NCBI GenBank assembly: GCA_004764695.1
Contig: SMSO01000034.1
Coordinates: 2,736,501 to 2,800,500 of the forward strand
From: Schizochytrium sp. TIO01
Lineage: Eukaryota; Sar; Bigyra; Thraustochytrida; Thraustochytriidae
Direction: 5' to 3'
Length of the DNA: 64,000 nucleotides
Under the pieces are notes generated by a model, which was given only the letters and a program-made list of their open reading frames with translations, was not told where the DNA came from and did no database searches. How positions within the stretch are numbered: the stretch's first letter is position 1; each line of letters opens with the position of its first letter. Positions 45,736-56,246 of this stretch are shown one piece after another. Both the position numbers and the translations under genes were made by a program.

Positions 45736-48183
45736 AGAGCAACTCTACAAATAAATTTAGAGCGAGAACGGATACTCCATGCAACTTGAGAAAGGAGCAA
45801 AGTAATCTAACCCGCACGGGGGCCGACGTACCTTAGCGATCAGTTCTTGGCAGCATCGAGGTCGTTCCACAATTATGTCAGACAGAGGGAATAAAAAGAA
45901 AAGTCAAATTGAACTTGGTCTTTTTTCTTTCTTGCGAGCTGGCCAATCTGAACTCCTCCAAGAATATTGCAGCACATTGAACATAGAGACTTATCGAATC
46001 TGTCCTAGGTGTGGTCGCGGGAGTTTTCTCAGGAGTTCAAGAAGAACTCAATTCGAAGCGAAGTTGGACAATTTTTAGAGGGAGTCGTCGCTGTTTTATC
46101 TGGGCAGATAGGTAGCTATAGTAGTTAGCTCGCTAGTAGCTAGGTAGTGAGAGCAAAGCAAGCAGTGAGTCGACGGCGTGAGGGAACAAAAAGACTTATG
46201 AACGTGCAATATAGCAAAACGATGGGCAGGCAGATAGCCTGAGGTGAAGATTACACGCCCGAATGGTCAGAAAGATGAGAGGTTGTGGCTAGGTGGGTAC
46301 TACCTGCCCAAGAAAAATGTAGATTTCGAGTGTCCTGCCCCAGACCATGCAATTGAGCTTGGATCTGGTCAGTTCTAACAGAGAATTTGACTTCTCCATG
46401 CGCGTGAAACCTCAAGAGTAAGACGTGTGCGTGCTCTTTATTGCCAAGTATGGTGGCTGCCTTGATGAGTGGAATCAAGTTCAACGATAAGCAGCTGCCG
46501 CGTGCTTTCTTCCCGGGTCTTAATGTGCGTAGGCAGATTTTTAATAGGAAAGTCTTAGGCAGGCAAGATTAGCAGGCGTGCTCAATCTACCATGAGTCAG
46601 CTGATTCTCGAGGAAGCGTCGTCGTCCGCACTAAGTGCTCCTTCGCGGAAAACGTGAGAGAGACTCACGAACCGTGAAATTAATACGTCGCCAAAGAATC
46701 ATACCTACCTACCTAGGTACGGTGATGCTTGGAGTACCACGCGATAGCTAAGTCTAGAGGAAAGGATGATAGATAGGTATGCGAGCCTCGCTCCATTATT
46801 GCGGCTTCTTTGGCGCCATTAGTATGTGGAGATGGAGGAGACCTGTATCTATTAGTGCATTCATGAGATGCAGAGATTTTCTTACTCTGGTGTTTGCTAA
46901 TGCTAAAGAAGTTGGAGCGTCATCATAAAACAGCAGTGGGCAGGTGCCTACCTGCAAAACTTTGCATGCTCGTCGAGCTTGCTTTTGTAAATCAATAGAT
47001 GTCGTATCGACTCAAGTTTGAAGGTAGATTCCTAGTGCTGCATTTCTGAAAATTGAAATGGAAAAGCTTTAGCCTAAGCATTGGCAATAGAAGCGAGGAA
47101 GTTGGTGTGCACTGTTAGCTTGCTGCATGAAGGCAGACACACAAACACGAGTTTTATCCTGACTGCAATAGATGTTTCAAGTGATCACTAGAAAAGACAG
47201 TACGACGCCTATAACTGGACTGATTCAAAGAGGGCTCCTTCGCGAAATACGTTGGCTGCAAGACTGACTGGATCGACTGGTTCTTCACCTGAACACGAGA
47301 GATTTACAAACTCCATTATAAAGATTTCTTAATTTCGTCTTCTTTTTGTTACTATTACTTTACATATAGGTATTCAGATTAAAAAAGGGAGGTAAAAAGG
47401 GAGAAAAAGAAGAAGAACTGATAACGAAATAAAAGGCTGTCATGATTTGTCTAGCAAAGGTATTCAGCTATTGAACCTTGCTAATTTAAATGACCGGCCG
47501 CGAAGGTGGTTAGTAAGACTCCGATGTCAGCTTGAAAACACATCATAGGCCTTGGTCCTAAATCTATTTTTCTTTACACTACGACCTCCTCTACCAGTAC
47601 TTAGGCAGACATGTATGATAAGTGGAGACAGAAGCAGCGTGTACTGAGCATGGTCTAGAGGTTGGTTACATCGGTCACAGATCACGCAGGATGGTGAAAC
47701 AAGATGAAGGGGGAGGGCATGGCAAGCGAGCTCTAAGCATTGTGTGCTACGACAGTAAGGAAGAAAGATAGAGTTCATATGGAAACAAAATGTTTGTGAA
47801 TTAGAATAAAAATATAGAAAGTAATGTAAGGTGGAAATCGTTCGTCTAATAATTTGGTTTGATATTTCTTTTCTAGCTCGGCTATAGGTATGTCTAGAGA
47901 AATGAATTAAGTAAAAAAAGACGACGGATGGATACACAGGGTTGCTTCAGGAGAAGCCTATGTGTGCCCTGTCTCTCCACTTCGATTAAAGCGTAAAGAA
48001 TTGTTTGATTGGGAGCAGTTGTGCTAGATTACGTGCGTATAAGAGCCCCAATTAAAATGTCACGGGTTTAAGGCTTCCCCGGATAAAGGCGTGGCGGTTT
48101 GTGTTGGTCAAAGGAAAGTAGTATTACGGTTCAAGGTATATGAGGCGACTGCCTGGCAGGCAAGTCATCTGCTGATTCACTGC

Positions 48184-48672
48184 TTAGTGCACAGCAAGCT
48201 CTTGGCGAGTAGCGTTGTTCTCACGCTTCCATGTGAGCTCCTCGTCGCTGAGTTTGTATACAAAGACCTTAACACGCTGGTTAAACTGCACAGAACGAGA
48301 CTCCTCCTTAGACTCAGAAGCAGTCTCCTGGGGTACCTCCACCGCCGGGGCAAACTTTACGCTAGGGCGCTCCTTCTTCTGTTGTGGCTGCTTCTCCGGA
48401 GAAGCAGCAGGTGCAACAGGGGCCACGTCCACCTTTGCCTGCATAGGCTTGTTGTTGTTGTTGTTGTTGTTGTTCTCCTGGGGCACAGTCTTGGCGTGTA
48501 CGCTCTTGTTGTTCTCCTCGACGTCAGGCACGCATTTGGTGGAGGGTGCGGGACTGGAGGAGAGCGGGCGCTTGTGGCCAAGCTTGTGCAGACGGATCTT
48601 GTGCATGAGCTTGTTCATGGATCCTCCGTGGTATGCGTGAGTCGCACTCCGTCTAGAGCACTGGGTCAACAT
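48184..48672 (-). CDS. Small hypothetical protein with duplicated SVxF motif
   Basis: A 162-residue single-exon frame that is clearly GC-richer and more codon-biased than the flanking DNA, which supports it as a real, well-expressed gene. The N terminus is basic (NKLMHKIRLHKLGHKR). The middle is low complexity, with an (Asn)8 run encoded by AAC repeats near 67-74 and a Pro/Lys-rich region. Two similar segments lie at PSVKFAPAVEV (103-113) and RSVQFNQRVKV (126-136), followed by a conserved-looking FVYKLSDEELTWKRE. RSVQF fits the loose PP1-docking consensus (K/R-x-V-x-F), but that motif is short. A second ATG at 48618 is possible. No membrane span. Function unknown. Confidence 0.72.
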   Translation of the reverse strand: MLTQCSRRSATHAYHGGSMNKLMHKIRLHKLGHKRPLSSSPAPSTKCVPDVEENNKSVHAKTVPQENNNNNNNNKPMQAKVDVAPVAPAASPEKQPQQKKERPSVKFAPAVEVPQETASESKEESRSVQFNQRVKVFVYKLSDEELTWKRENNATRQELAVH

Positions 48673-49294
48673 CCTAAACGATAAGAAAAGAGTTTGGGTT
48701 TTGCTGCTCTCGCTCTAAGTAAAAGGCAACCGCTGCTAGATGGTTCTGCTCGACGCAAAACCTCAGCAAACTGCGTCCTACGTTGGTTATGCACTGGCAA
48801 GTAAGTTTGAGTTAGCAAACACGTCTGGAGTGGCTTCGTTGGCTTTGTTGATGGTCCTGATGATAGCTTGAGTGTCGATTGAGTTATTTCTTCTATCGCT
48901 GCGCCTCGCGGCAACTTGAAGGCTTTGGACTCGAGTTGAGGGTTTGCTGGCCTCCCGGCCTCGGTGATGCCACCCCTCACTTAATTACATTACTTTTACT
49001 TATTCCGTATAGTGTTTAAAAGAATAATATGTTCAGTAGTCTACTTGTCTTATTTTGAAATTTAGAAAAAAACATTTTATTGAATTAAAAAAAAACTAGG
49101 CCTACATAATTTGATTAAAAAAAGTGTTTACGGATTCCTGGTTTCCCTCTTTCCGTCTAATGCCTCGTGTCGCTGCGTTGAAAAGTTAGGTGCTCAGTTA
49201 GGCATTGCAAAAGTTATCAAAAGATATATAACCTTCGATCAATCATGCTCACCATAGTATGATCCCCAAAAGACGAGTCGCCCTATCAACTCCT

Positions 49295-49295
49295 G

Positions 49296-49355
<60 letters not shown>

Positions 49356-49364
49356 GCTTGCTTG
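49295..49364. repeat. (TTGC)n microsatellite with two TGC slips
   Basis: About 17 TTGC units are interrupted twice by a missing T (GCTGCT), splitting the tract into blocks. Confidence 0.95.
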
Positions 49365-49394
49365 ACGTTGATTGGTTGATGGATGGATTGATTC

Positions 49395-49811
49395 ATTCGT
49401 TCCTTCGTTCAACCTTCCTTATTCCCTCCCTGTTTTAATGAAGAGTAAGTAGCGTGCGAAATTCTGTCCTTCATGAGAAAGGCGGGAAAAAGAAAAAAGA
49501 GCGGCCAATACCAAAGTTCATTGTACTTTCCCTCTTTCCTCTGTATATTTTTTCACCTTTTCTTTTTCGCTGGTGATGATAATCATGGTAATAAATAATC
49601 CCTTTAGTTGTTCTCTTTCCACACCTATTACCTACCTATCTACCCACTAGCCATAGAGTAAACAGAAAGCCTCGAGAAGAAAACAACCACTGACTCACTC
49701 GCCTTGGAAGTAGGAAGGTAGAGAGAGGGCGGGCTGACGTGACTTTCATTCATCGCCCCGCACCGTTCTGTCACCTCTCCTATTCATTCAATCGCTTATT
49801 CGTTCCTTCGT
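49395..49811 (+). repeat. 14-nt direct repeat ATTCGTTCCTTCGT
   Basis: The same 14-mer occurs at 49395-49408 and 49798-49811, within pyrimidine-rich DNA. A related inverse sequence (GAACGAACGAATGAG) lies at about 50347. Confidence 0.7.
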
Positions 49812-49867
49812 CGTGGCTCTTCTTCATCCAGTCGTCCATCATCGAGCAATCTGCTTCATGCTCCAGT

Positions 49868-49914
49868 CCTTCTTTCTTTCCTTCTTTCTTTCTGCATTTC
49901 TTTCTTTCTTTCTG
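49868..49914. repeat. (TTTC)n tract
   Basis: Imperfect TTTC/CTTT repeats on the + strand, interrupted by TGCA; part of a longer pyrimidine-rich segment. Confidence 0.85.
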
Positions 49915-50552
49915 CATGAGTAGTTGTGCTTCGTGGTCCATGCATGACTCATCTCATGCATCCATCACGATGGACTGAGAAGCAAGAGACGCAAGCAGCG
50001 CAATGAGAACACACGTGTTGGTGCTCGCTCGCTCAGTCGGCCTTTCTTTGCTTTGGGGCGAAGCCTGACTTGGCCATTAGGAACGTAGTGAAAAGAACTT
50101 TTATCTTAAAAAGGAAACTAGACGATGGTTGAGTCGATCACAGACAGACTAAGAAGGCAGCGAAAGAACACCAGGCAGTTGAGGAAAGTAAAGTCTCGCT
50201 TTGTTTGTAATAAATAAATAGAGAAAAGTGATTTATAAAAAGAAGAACGGTGATGATGACTGATGATGCTATGCACGAGAAGGTGATGACGATAGGGAGA
50301 AACGAAGGGGGAGAAATGAATGTAATCGCCGACAGTAAGAAAGAAAGAACGAACGAATGAGACCCTTTTTAAAAAGAAGGAAAAGGAAAGTGTTTGACGA
50401 GTGAGTGAAAGTGGAAAAGAACAACGATAATGAAGAAAGAAGAAGGCAGAATGAAAAGAAAAGGACAATCTCTGTTCATCGTCGGAAAACGACAAAGACG
50501 GGGGGCCATGTCGCACATCGCGACAGTCAACATTGCCTCATTGCACATCTAT

Positions 50553-50595
50553 GAAAAGAAAGAAAGAAAGAAAGAAAGAAAGAGAGAAAGAAAGA
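50553..50595. repeat. (AAAG)n tract
   Basis: About ten AAAG units on the + strand, with one GAGAG slip. It is the purine-rich counterpart of the TTTC tract about 640 nt to the left. Confidence 0.93.
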
Positions 50596-51041
50596 TGAAT
50601 GAATAATAGTGGACGCTAATAAAGGCTACTCGAATACCACGCAGAGAAAGAGCAGGGAGAACAATGAAGACCTTCAAGAAATCAATTCCTCGAGCGATAT
50701 GGAGGACAGAGAGGCGCGCGATCACTCGAATTACGCGGTGGACATTCCAAAGCACTCTCAAAGACTCAAGTCCAAGTCTGGTGTGCCTACCTGCTTACAT
50801 TCACTGTCCAAGTCTGATTCTCCTTCTCGCAACTTTCTTGGTGTGTCTTTTTGCCCTACATTCTTGCGAGGTTCGTTGCTCCCTCTGTCCACGGTAGGTT
50901 CTTTGAATTCCCCGCCACGTTCTTTCTTTTACTTTACTTATTTACTGTAAAATTCCGAGTCTTTGGTGTTCTTTTACATCGTTAAAGTATTTTATATTTG
51001 AAAACAAACACTGCGCTTTAAACTTTTACTTATAAAAACTT

Positions 51042-51070
51042 GAAAAAGAAAAGAAAAGAAAAGAAAGAAG
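51042..51070. repeat. (GAAAA)n tract
   Basis: Four to five GAAAA units grading into GAAAG. Confidence 0.85.
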
Positions 51071-51824
51071 AGACGACGGATGATTGAATATCTACATCTA
51101 AATTAGAACGACCCGTACATGATGTTAGGTTCTTCGGATCATTCGATATGTGATGTTATAAACGAGCACTACATTAATACAATGCACTTCGAGTTATTGC
51201 ACCGATAGGTCACTCAAATGCCGAGCTTAGAGTGCTTTCCGGTGTTTCTATATGATGTATGCCTGTATCTTTAACTGAAATTCCGATTCTCTCAAATCTT
51301 GCGCTCTAGAAAGAGCTGCTGCGTGCTATAACGATCCTGCAACAACTCATCGAATGGAGAATCTCGTTGAATGGAACCGGCACGTTCGCCGCACGGGACA
51401 GAAGTTGGTCAGGATAGAACATTGAATATTGAACCAGGATCAAGGTTAAACCAACTTGAGCCGCCGAAGAACCCTCATCTACGTCCGTCCAACCTGGAGA
51501 CCCAAACCGCTGGTTATTTTAATAGAAGGTTCCTTCAACACGTGCTGTTCCGTCTCTCTTTCCCATGCGAGGTAAAGTTAAGTCCGTAATACCTGCTACT
51601 ACTAGTCATTTTGAGAGAAAGAGAATAGAGAAAAGGACCCTACTACTACCTATTTCACCTTAGTGTCCGTCGTTGATAAGACTGCTAGCAGATGGGCTAG
51701 TGTTTTATTTGATGTTACATCACACTCTGTGCTTCGGACAAAGTTGAAGAATGTGCCTCGCGCCCCATCGTGAGCACCCCTACAATAGTTTGCTACTCAA
51801 TCAAATCAAAGCTATCAACGATGC

Positions 51825-51875
51825 CTCAATCAATCAATCAATCAACCAATCATCCAATCAATTATTCAATTAATT
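51825..51875. repeat. (CAAT)n tract, imperfect
   Basis: Repeated CAAT units with single substitutions (CAACCAAT, CATCCAAT) ending in an ATTCAATTAATT stretch. Confidence 0.85.
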
Positions 51876-53179
51876 CACCCACCCATCATACAATCACTGA
51901 TGATGTTTCTCTTTTCAACGTATCAGCCGAGACAACTGACGTGCTGCTCAAGGTTGGATGCCTTGAACGCGGAGGCGGATAAAGGTCGAAGAGCTACAGT
52001 TGAATTGGCGTGGTCCAAAGTGAGTCACAACTTTGAAGGTTTCAAGACACCTAGGTACATACATGCCTACATATATACCTACATACAAACCTACAGATCA
52101 CGAGATCGTAGTTCATTGTTCAATTCAAATGATTCAACTCATCTCCGTCATTTTCCACGCTGTCCTCACGCGAACCACATCCAACCTCACGAAAGAAAAG
52201 TGACAAAGGAAAGGCACTCTATGTCCGGCGGCACGATGAATTGATCTCCCGAAGTGCCGACAGCAAGCAAGCTTCTTTGTTCGTGGCGCATAAGACTAGT
52301 TGCATGTAGGTGATTTCTACAGGATAATTTGTGTTGCGCACGTGGAGGAACAGAGTAAGTACCTCGATATTAATTAGTGTGCGACAGCACGGCATATCAC
52401 CGAAGGAGACACAACAACTTGATCATCGATAGTAAAGCTTATAGAATAGTATTGATATGCTATAGAAGGTACGCATCAGGTTTCAAAGATAGCGAACTTC
52501 AAAGTTGAAAGTTCAATCAGACAAAGTCTGCTGAGCAGAGGTCATTGGTACTTTCGAAAAGTTCCGGTGCCACATGGCACGCACTAAAATTCTACTTTTG
52601 CCGAGAGGTCACTCACACATTTGCCGAAGTAAGTACTACACAGCTGCTAGTCTAGCTAGTATCTAATTACTAGTCATTGGGAGAAAATGGCTTTTGATAA
52701 TCAATTATTTGATAGAGCTCTCAAGTGTGAAGAACGTCAACCCTCAATGATCCAGATCTTCGTACAAACTGACGTTCGTTCCTTGTGCCACCAACACTTC
52801 AAGGTTATGTGATGTTAATTGTTTCTAACTTTTTGTTTTCAGCAATAGTCGCGAAACGATGCTTCAAGCAAGCTTGAGACTTGCAGAACCTTCGGCAGTT
52901 CACAAAGCTAGTCCCGCTAGATCCGTGGAGGTTCTGTCAGCGTGCGACCTTTAGTATGAATGGTGTTAGGGAGTGCATCATACTTTGTCTCTAATCGGCA
53001 AAAGCACAGGCGTTGCGCCGCAAGCGAGAGGACGTCATCTTGTGCAAAGAGGAAATGTTGGATGGGGAAGAAGTCTCAAAAGCCCAGATCTAAACATCTT
53101 CTGGTTCTGATATGACGGCGCGTTACCAACGGCATCTTGAAGTGGTTGAGCCGAGGGGTGCTTGACCTTGACGGGCTCC

Positions 53180-53221
53180 TTCTGTTCTGTTCTGTTCAAT
53201 TCAAAATAATAATAATAATAA
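53180..53221. repeat. (TTCTG)3 followed by (AAT)n
   Basis: Three TTCTG units at 53180-53196 are followed after a few bases by five to six AAT units at 53205-53221. Confidence 0.85.
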
Positions 53222-54753
53222 CTCTGAATGAATTTATTATTTTGATTAATGTTCTTATAACAAAACCATAAAAAAGAAAGAGATGAAACAATTAGTGGTA
53301 GTGTTCTTCTTTTATTGAATACCTAGAACTGCTTGCTATTATATTTTTTTGATTAAAAAAAAGCTAGTACCTTTAACCTATTGTTTAAAAGAAAAGAATG
53401 CATGATTTGTTGCAACTGTTGATTTGATGAAGCTGCCAAAGGAACCTCAAATGCATCAAGCAATGAAGCACTCTCTTTGAATTTGATCGTATGCTGTAAG
53501 CAATTCTGTGAAAACTACCGCTGCTACAATGAAGATCCTTGAAGAAAAGCAGTGACAGAACCATCCACGAATATTCTGAAGCAAGGCAAACTATTGTTCG
53601 CTACCCAGCCAGAAAAATCTGCGCGATTTGGTTGCCGCAAATCAATATTAAATTCGCAGGCACTCGACCGAAGCTTCAATGCTAACGCAATAAGCCGTTT
53701 AAATTTATGAGGATGGACCATGCCGCCATCCATCCAAATAAGTTACGACTTAAACTGTTACAAGGTGACGCTAGGGGCTGACGACACCGACGGTTAGCGG
53801 GCTATGCAAGGAAGATTGTAGTAGTTAAGCACGCTAGTTTTTTAAATAGCAATGGAATTCTTAATTATTACATTTGGAGAATTCAGAAGCAGGACTTTTG
53901 CCTTGGCAGAGTGGGAGGCTTAAGCAACGCGCAGAAGCAGACCATATGATATGATTCATATTTGAGCAACCGCCAAAGCCTTCGGCCCCTTCATGTATGA
54001 TTCTTTTCATCAGCGATTAACAGAGACGATTAATCATCTACGTGTGTACTGCTCACGCATTTGACCAGCAGGACTTCGACTTCAGCACCGCTTCAGAAAT
54101 TGAATCTTTAGAGCTATTACTACTAGTTGTCTTTTAGTAATGCTTTTCCTTTCTTGCTTGCCTAAGCTTCTTGGTTTCCCCATTTGGCACTGCACTGATG
54201 TTTCGTCAGCCTAAGCAACACCTGTCGTAATACCTTCAACGCTGATGATAGTTCTGGGGAAGAGAAAGGCACATGATAGCTGCCTTTTACGACAAAGTAC
54301 CTACCGCCATTCCATAGGTAACCTTCTGCTATTGAAATTCGCGACAGACCCTCTGTCGTCATGACGTTAGTATTATCATCGTTAAAAAGAAGCATCATCA
54401 TCATGGTCATCGATGTGACGCCATTGATGTTAAATGAGAAAGAGAAAACTTCCGAAGTAAATAACCTTAAAAGAAAAAGATTCTTTTTAAGAATTAAAAT
54501 TATAGGTTATTATATTAAAAAATGCCGATAGTCTTTGAAAAAGAAAGAAAAAGAAATTGAATGGTGTGCTTTCATCATAGTGATGATGAACCACCCTCGG
54601 AAAACAAATCTCGTTTCTGCCAATCACAAAACACAAAGTCTGAGACCCTCGGACAGAGACCGCTGTTTCACCGTTCTCAGAACCAAGACTTAGTTTGGAG
54701 CATGTAGACATTCTTCTCCTCACCTTTCGTTATTCCCTGTCAATCAGGTGATC

Positions 54754-54996
54754 ATGATGTGGGCCAAGAGCGTGGACGAGTCAGAGATGGAAATACTATC
54801 AACCTGTCAAAAACCTCGCACAACGACAGGCTGGTTAGTTACATCTTCGGACTTTGGGAGGCAGGCAGCAAAGGCTGGACTAGCATTGCTGCATCCTCAT
54901 GACATGATCATTTGGTTGAACCCGAACATCAGGACCATTCAACTTGACCCAAACACAGGCCTCCTCGGTTTCGAGTTGGTTCGAGAATCGCAATGA
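54754..54996 (+). other. Coding-like open frame, possible exon
   Basis: From an acceptor-like CAATCAG at 54747, a frame of about 82 codons runs to TGA (MMWAKSVDESEMEILS, LALLHPHDMIIWLNPN, LDPNTGLLGFELVRESQ). The mixture of residues is protein-like and codons are not strongly AT-biased. No upstream exon could be joined in phase and no family is recognised. Confidence 0.22.
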
Positions 54997-56225
54997 TGCT
55001 ACAAGCCTTGAGCACCACCTCTCCTTTTCATGAATACAGTGCTGAGACTAGTCAGTGATGGCACTGCACTGCCTTCTTCCATTCCGAACCGTGAATTTGG
55101 CCTCTTTCTTCAAGTTCTCTTACTCCTCGCCGTGAGATGGTGCCACAAAGTTCGCTGTGACCGTCTGACGGCTGGCTGAGAGAGCGGTGACCTATCTTTC
55201 CGTTTATTATGCGCTCTGCCAAACCACTTGACCATAGCCAACCACTGGCAGTGTGAGGTGAGTGACGATAGGGAGAGCTCTCTGAATGACCATTCTCAGC
55301 TTCGCCAAGTATCACAACTTAAAATTCGATGGATGCGTGAGTGTTCTTGTCATTACTTTGATCTCAAAGTGTAGCAGTAGCAGGTATGCATTATTCCTGT
55401 CCTTCCTTCTGTACGTAGTAGTACTGGTAGTTGTTATTTGTGGCTATAAATCATCGTCTATTTCTCTTATGCGGATCAGTGACCATTGAAAATACGCTTA
55501 TATTCTTAACTTCTTTTTTTCTTTTTTTCCCTTTCAAGAAAAAAGCATTCTGTTTTCAAATGAGAAGAATGGGAAATAGAACAGTTGAGGAACATTGCTT
55601 ATATCACCTTGTACTAGGCAGCATTATGATCTAGTGCTAGTTGTGCTCTTATGATGCTTTGGTGCGGGTGCCTCTTATAGATAACATTAATGGTGGTCCT
55701 AGCTTCTATAACTATCGTCCTGGCAAAACTACCAAGAGTGATGCGTCTATGTTCAACCTGGCACACCAATGGGAACTCTGGGCTTGGATGTCAGAGAGCG
55801 TTCTTTGTTCTTCATATTATTACTATTGTGAAAGAAAGAAGACAGATAGAACCTTCCTTGTTCTTTGCTCTGTCTTCTCAAGCATGTATGGTGAAGTCAT
55901 GATAATTTCATATGATAGGAAATAGGATCGACTGAATGAATTTCACAGGCGCACAGGAGCACAATGTCTCGGTTTCTATGTGTTTCTATAAAAACTAGTC
56001 TTCTCAAGGAGACTTTCTCTAATGTTTAACGGTTATATTCATAACCCAACTGTTCGCATAGGGTATTGATGGACTTTGGGTGAGCAAGATGAATGATGGG
56101 GGGGTTGTAGAGATCTTCAAGTTGGTGCCGTAGAAATAGAAAAACTTCATTAATTGAAATAAATTCTATTGCTTGCTACCTGCCTAGTATTATAAATTGC
56201 TGGGCATAAAAAGCGGAGAAAAAGA

Positions 56226-56246
56226 GAAAAGAAAAGAAAAGAAAAA
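56226..56246. repeat. (GAAAA)n tract
   Basis: Short pentanucleotide run at the left edge of a 200-nt AT-rich core. Confidence 0.8.

Larger units (their letters stand above)
39319..48183. other. Long gene-poor region with weak exon candidates
   Basis: Over 8.9 kb I recognise no conserved gene. Coding-like fragments worth noting are a minus-strand terminal-exon candidate at 43547-43790, a Ser-rich minus-strand stretch at 44683-44854 and a short + frame at 45595-45735. The rest holds AT-rich and A/G-rich tracts (about 42020-42140), an AATC tract at 42284-42309 and TAGG/CCTA motif copies (39917-39930, 43064-43090, 46701-46720). Confidence 0.45.

Noticed and set aside
47527..47937. 136-codon minus-strand frame
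   Set aside because: Tyr/Phe/Ser/His-rich without domain features, in pyrimidine-rich DNA; likely a chance frame.
48184..48690. Long + strand frames overlapping the 48-kb gene
   Set aside because: They are antisense shadows; the minus frame has the better codon bias, a sensible low-complexity (Asn) run and internal motif repeats.
50118..50516. 132-codon minus-strand frame rich in Ser and Phe
   Set aside because: It is a direct translation of the AAAG/GAAG purine tracts (TTC, TCT codons), so it reflects the repeat and not a gene.
53524..53733. 69-codon minus-strand frame that looked like a possible transposon fragment
   Set aside because: No reverse transcriptase, integrase or transposase motif is visible and no terminal repeats flank it.
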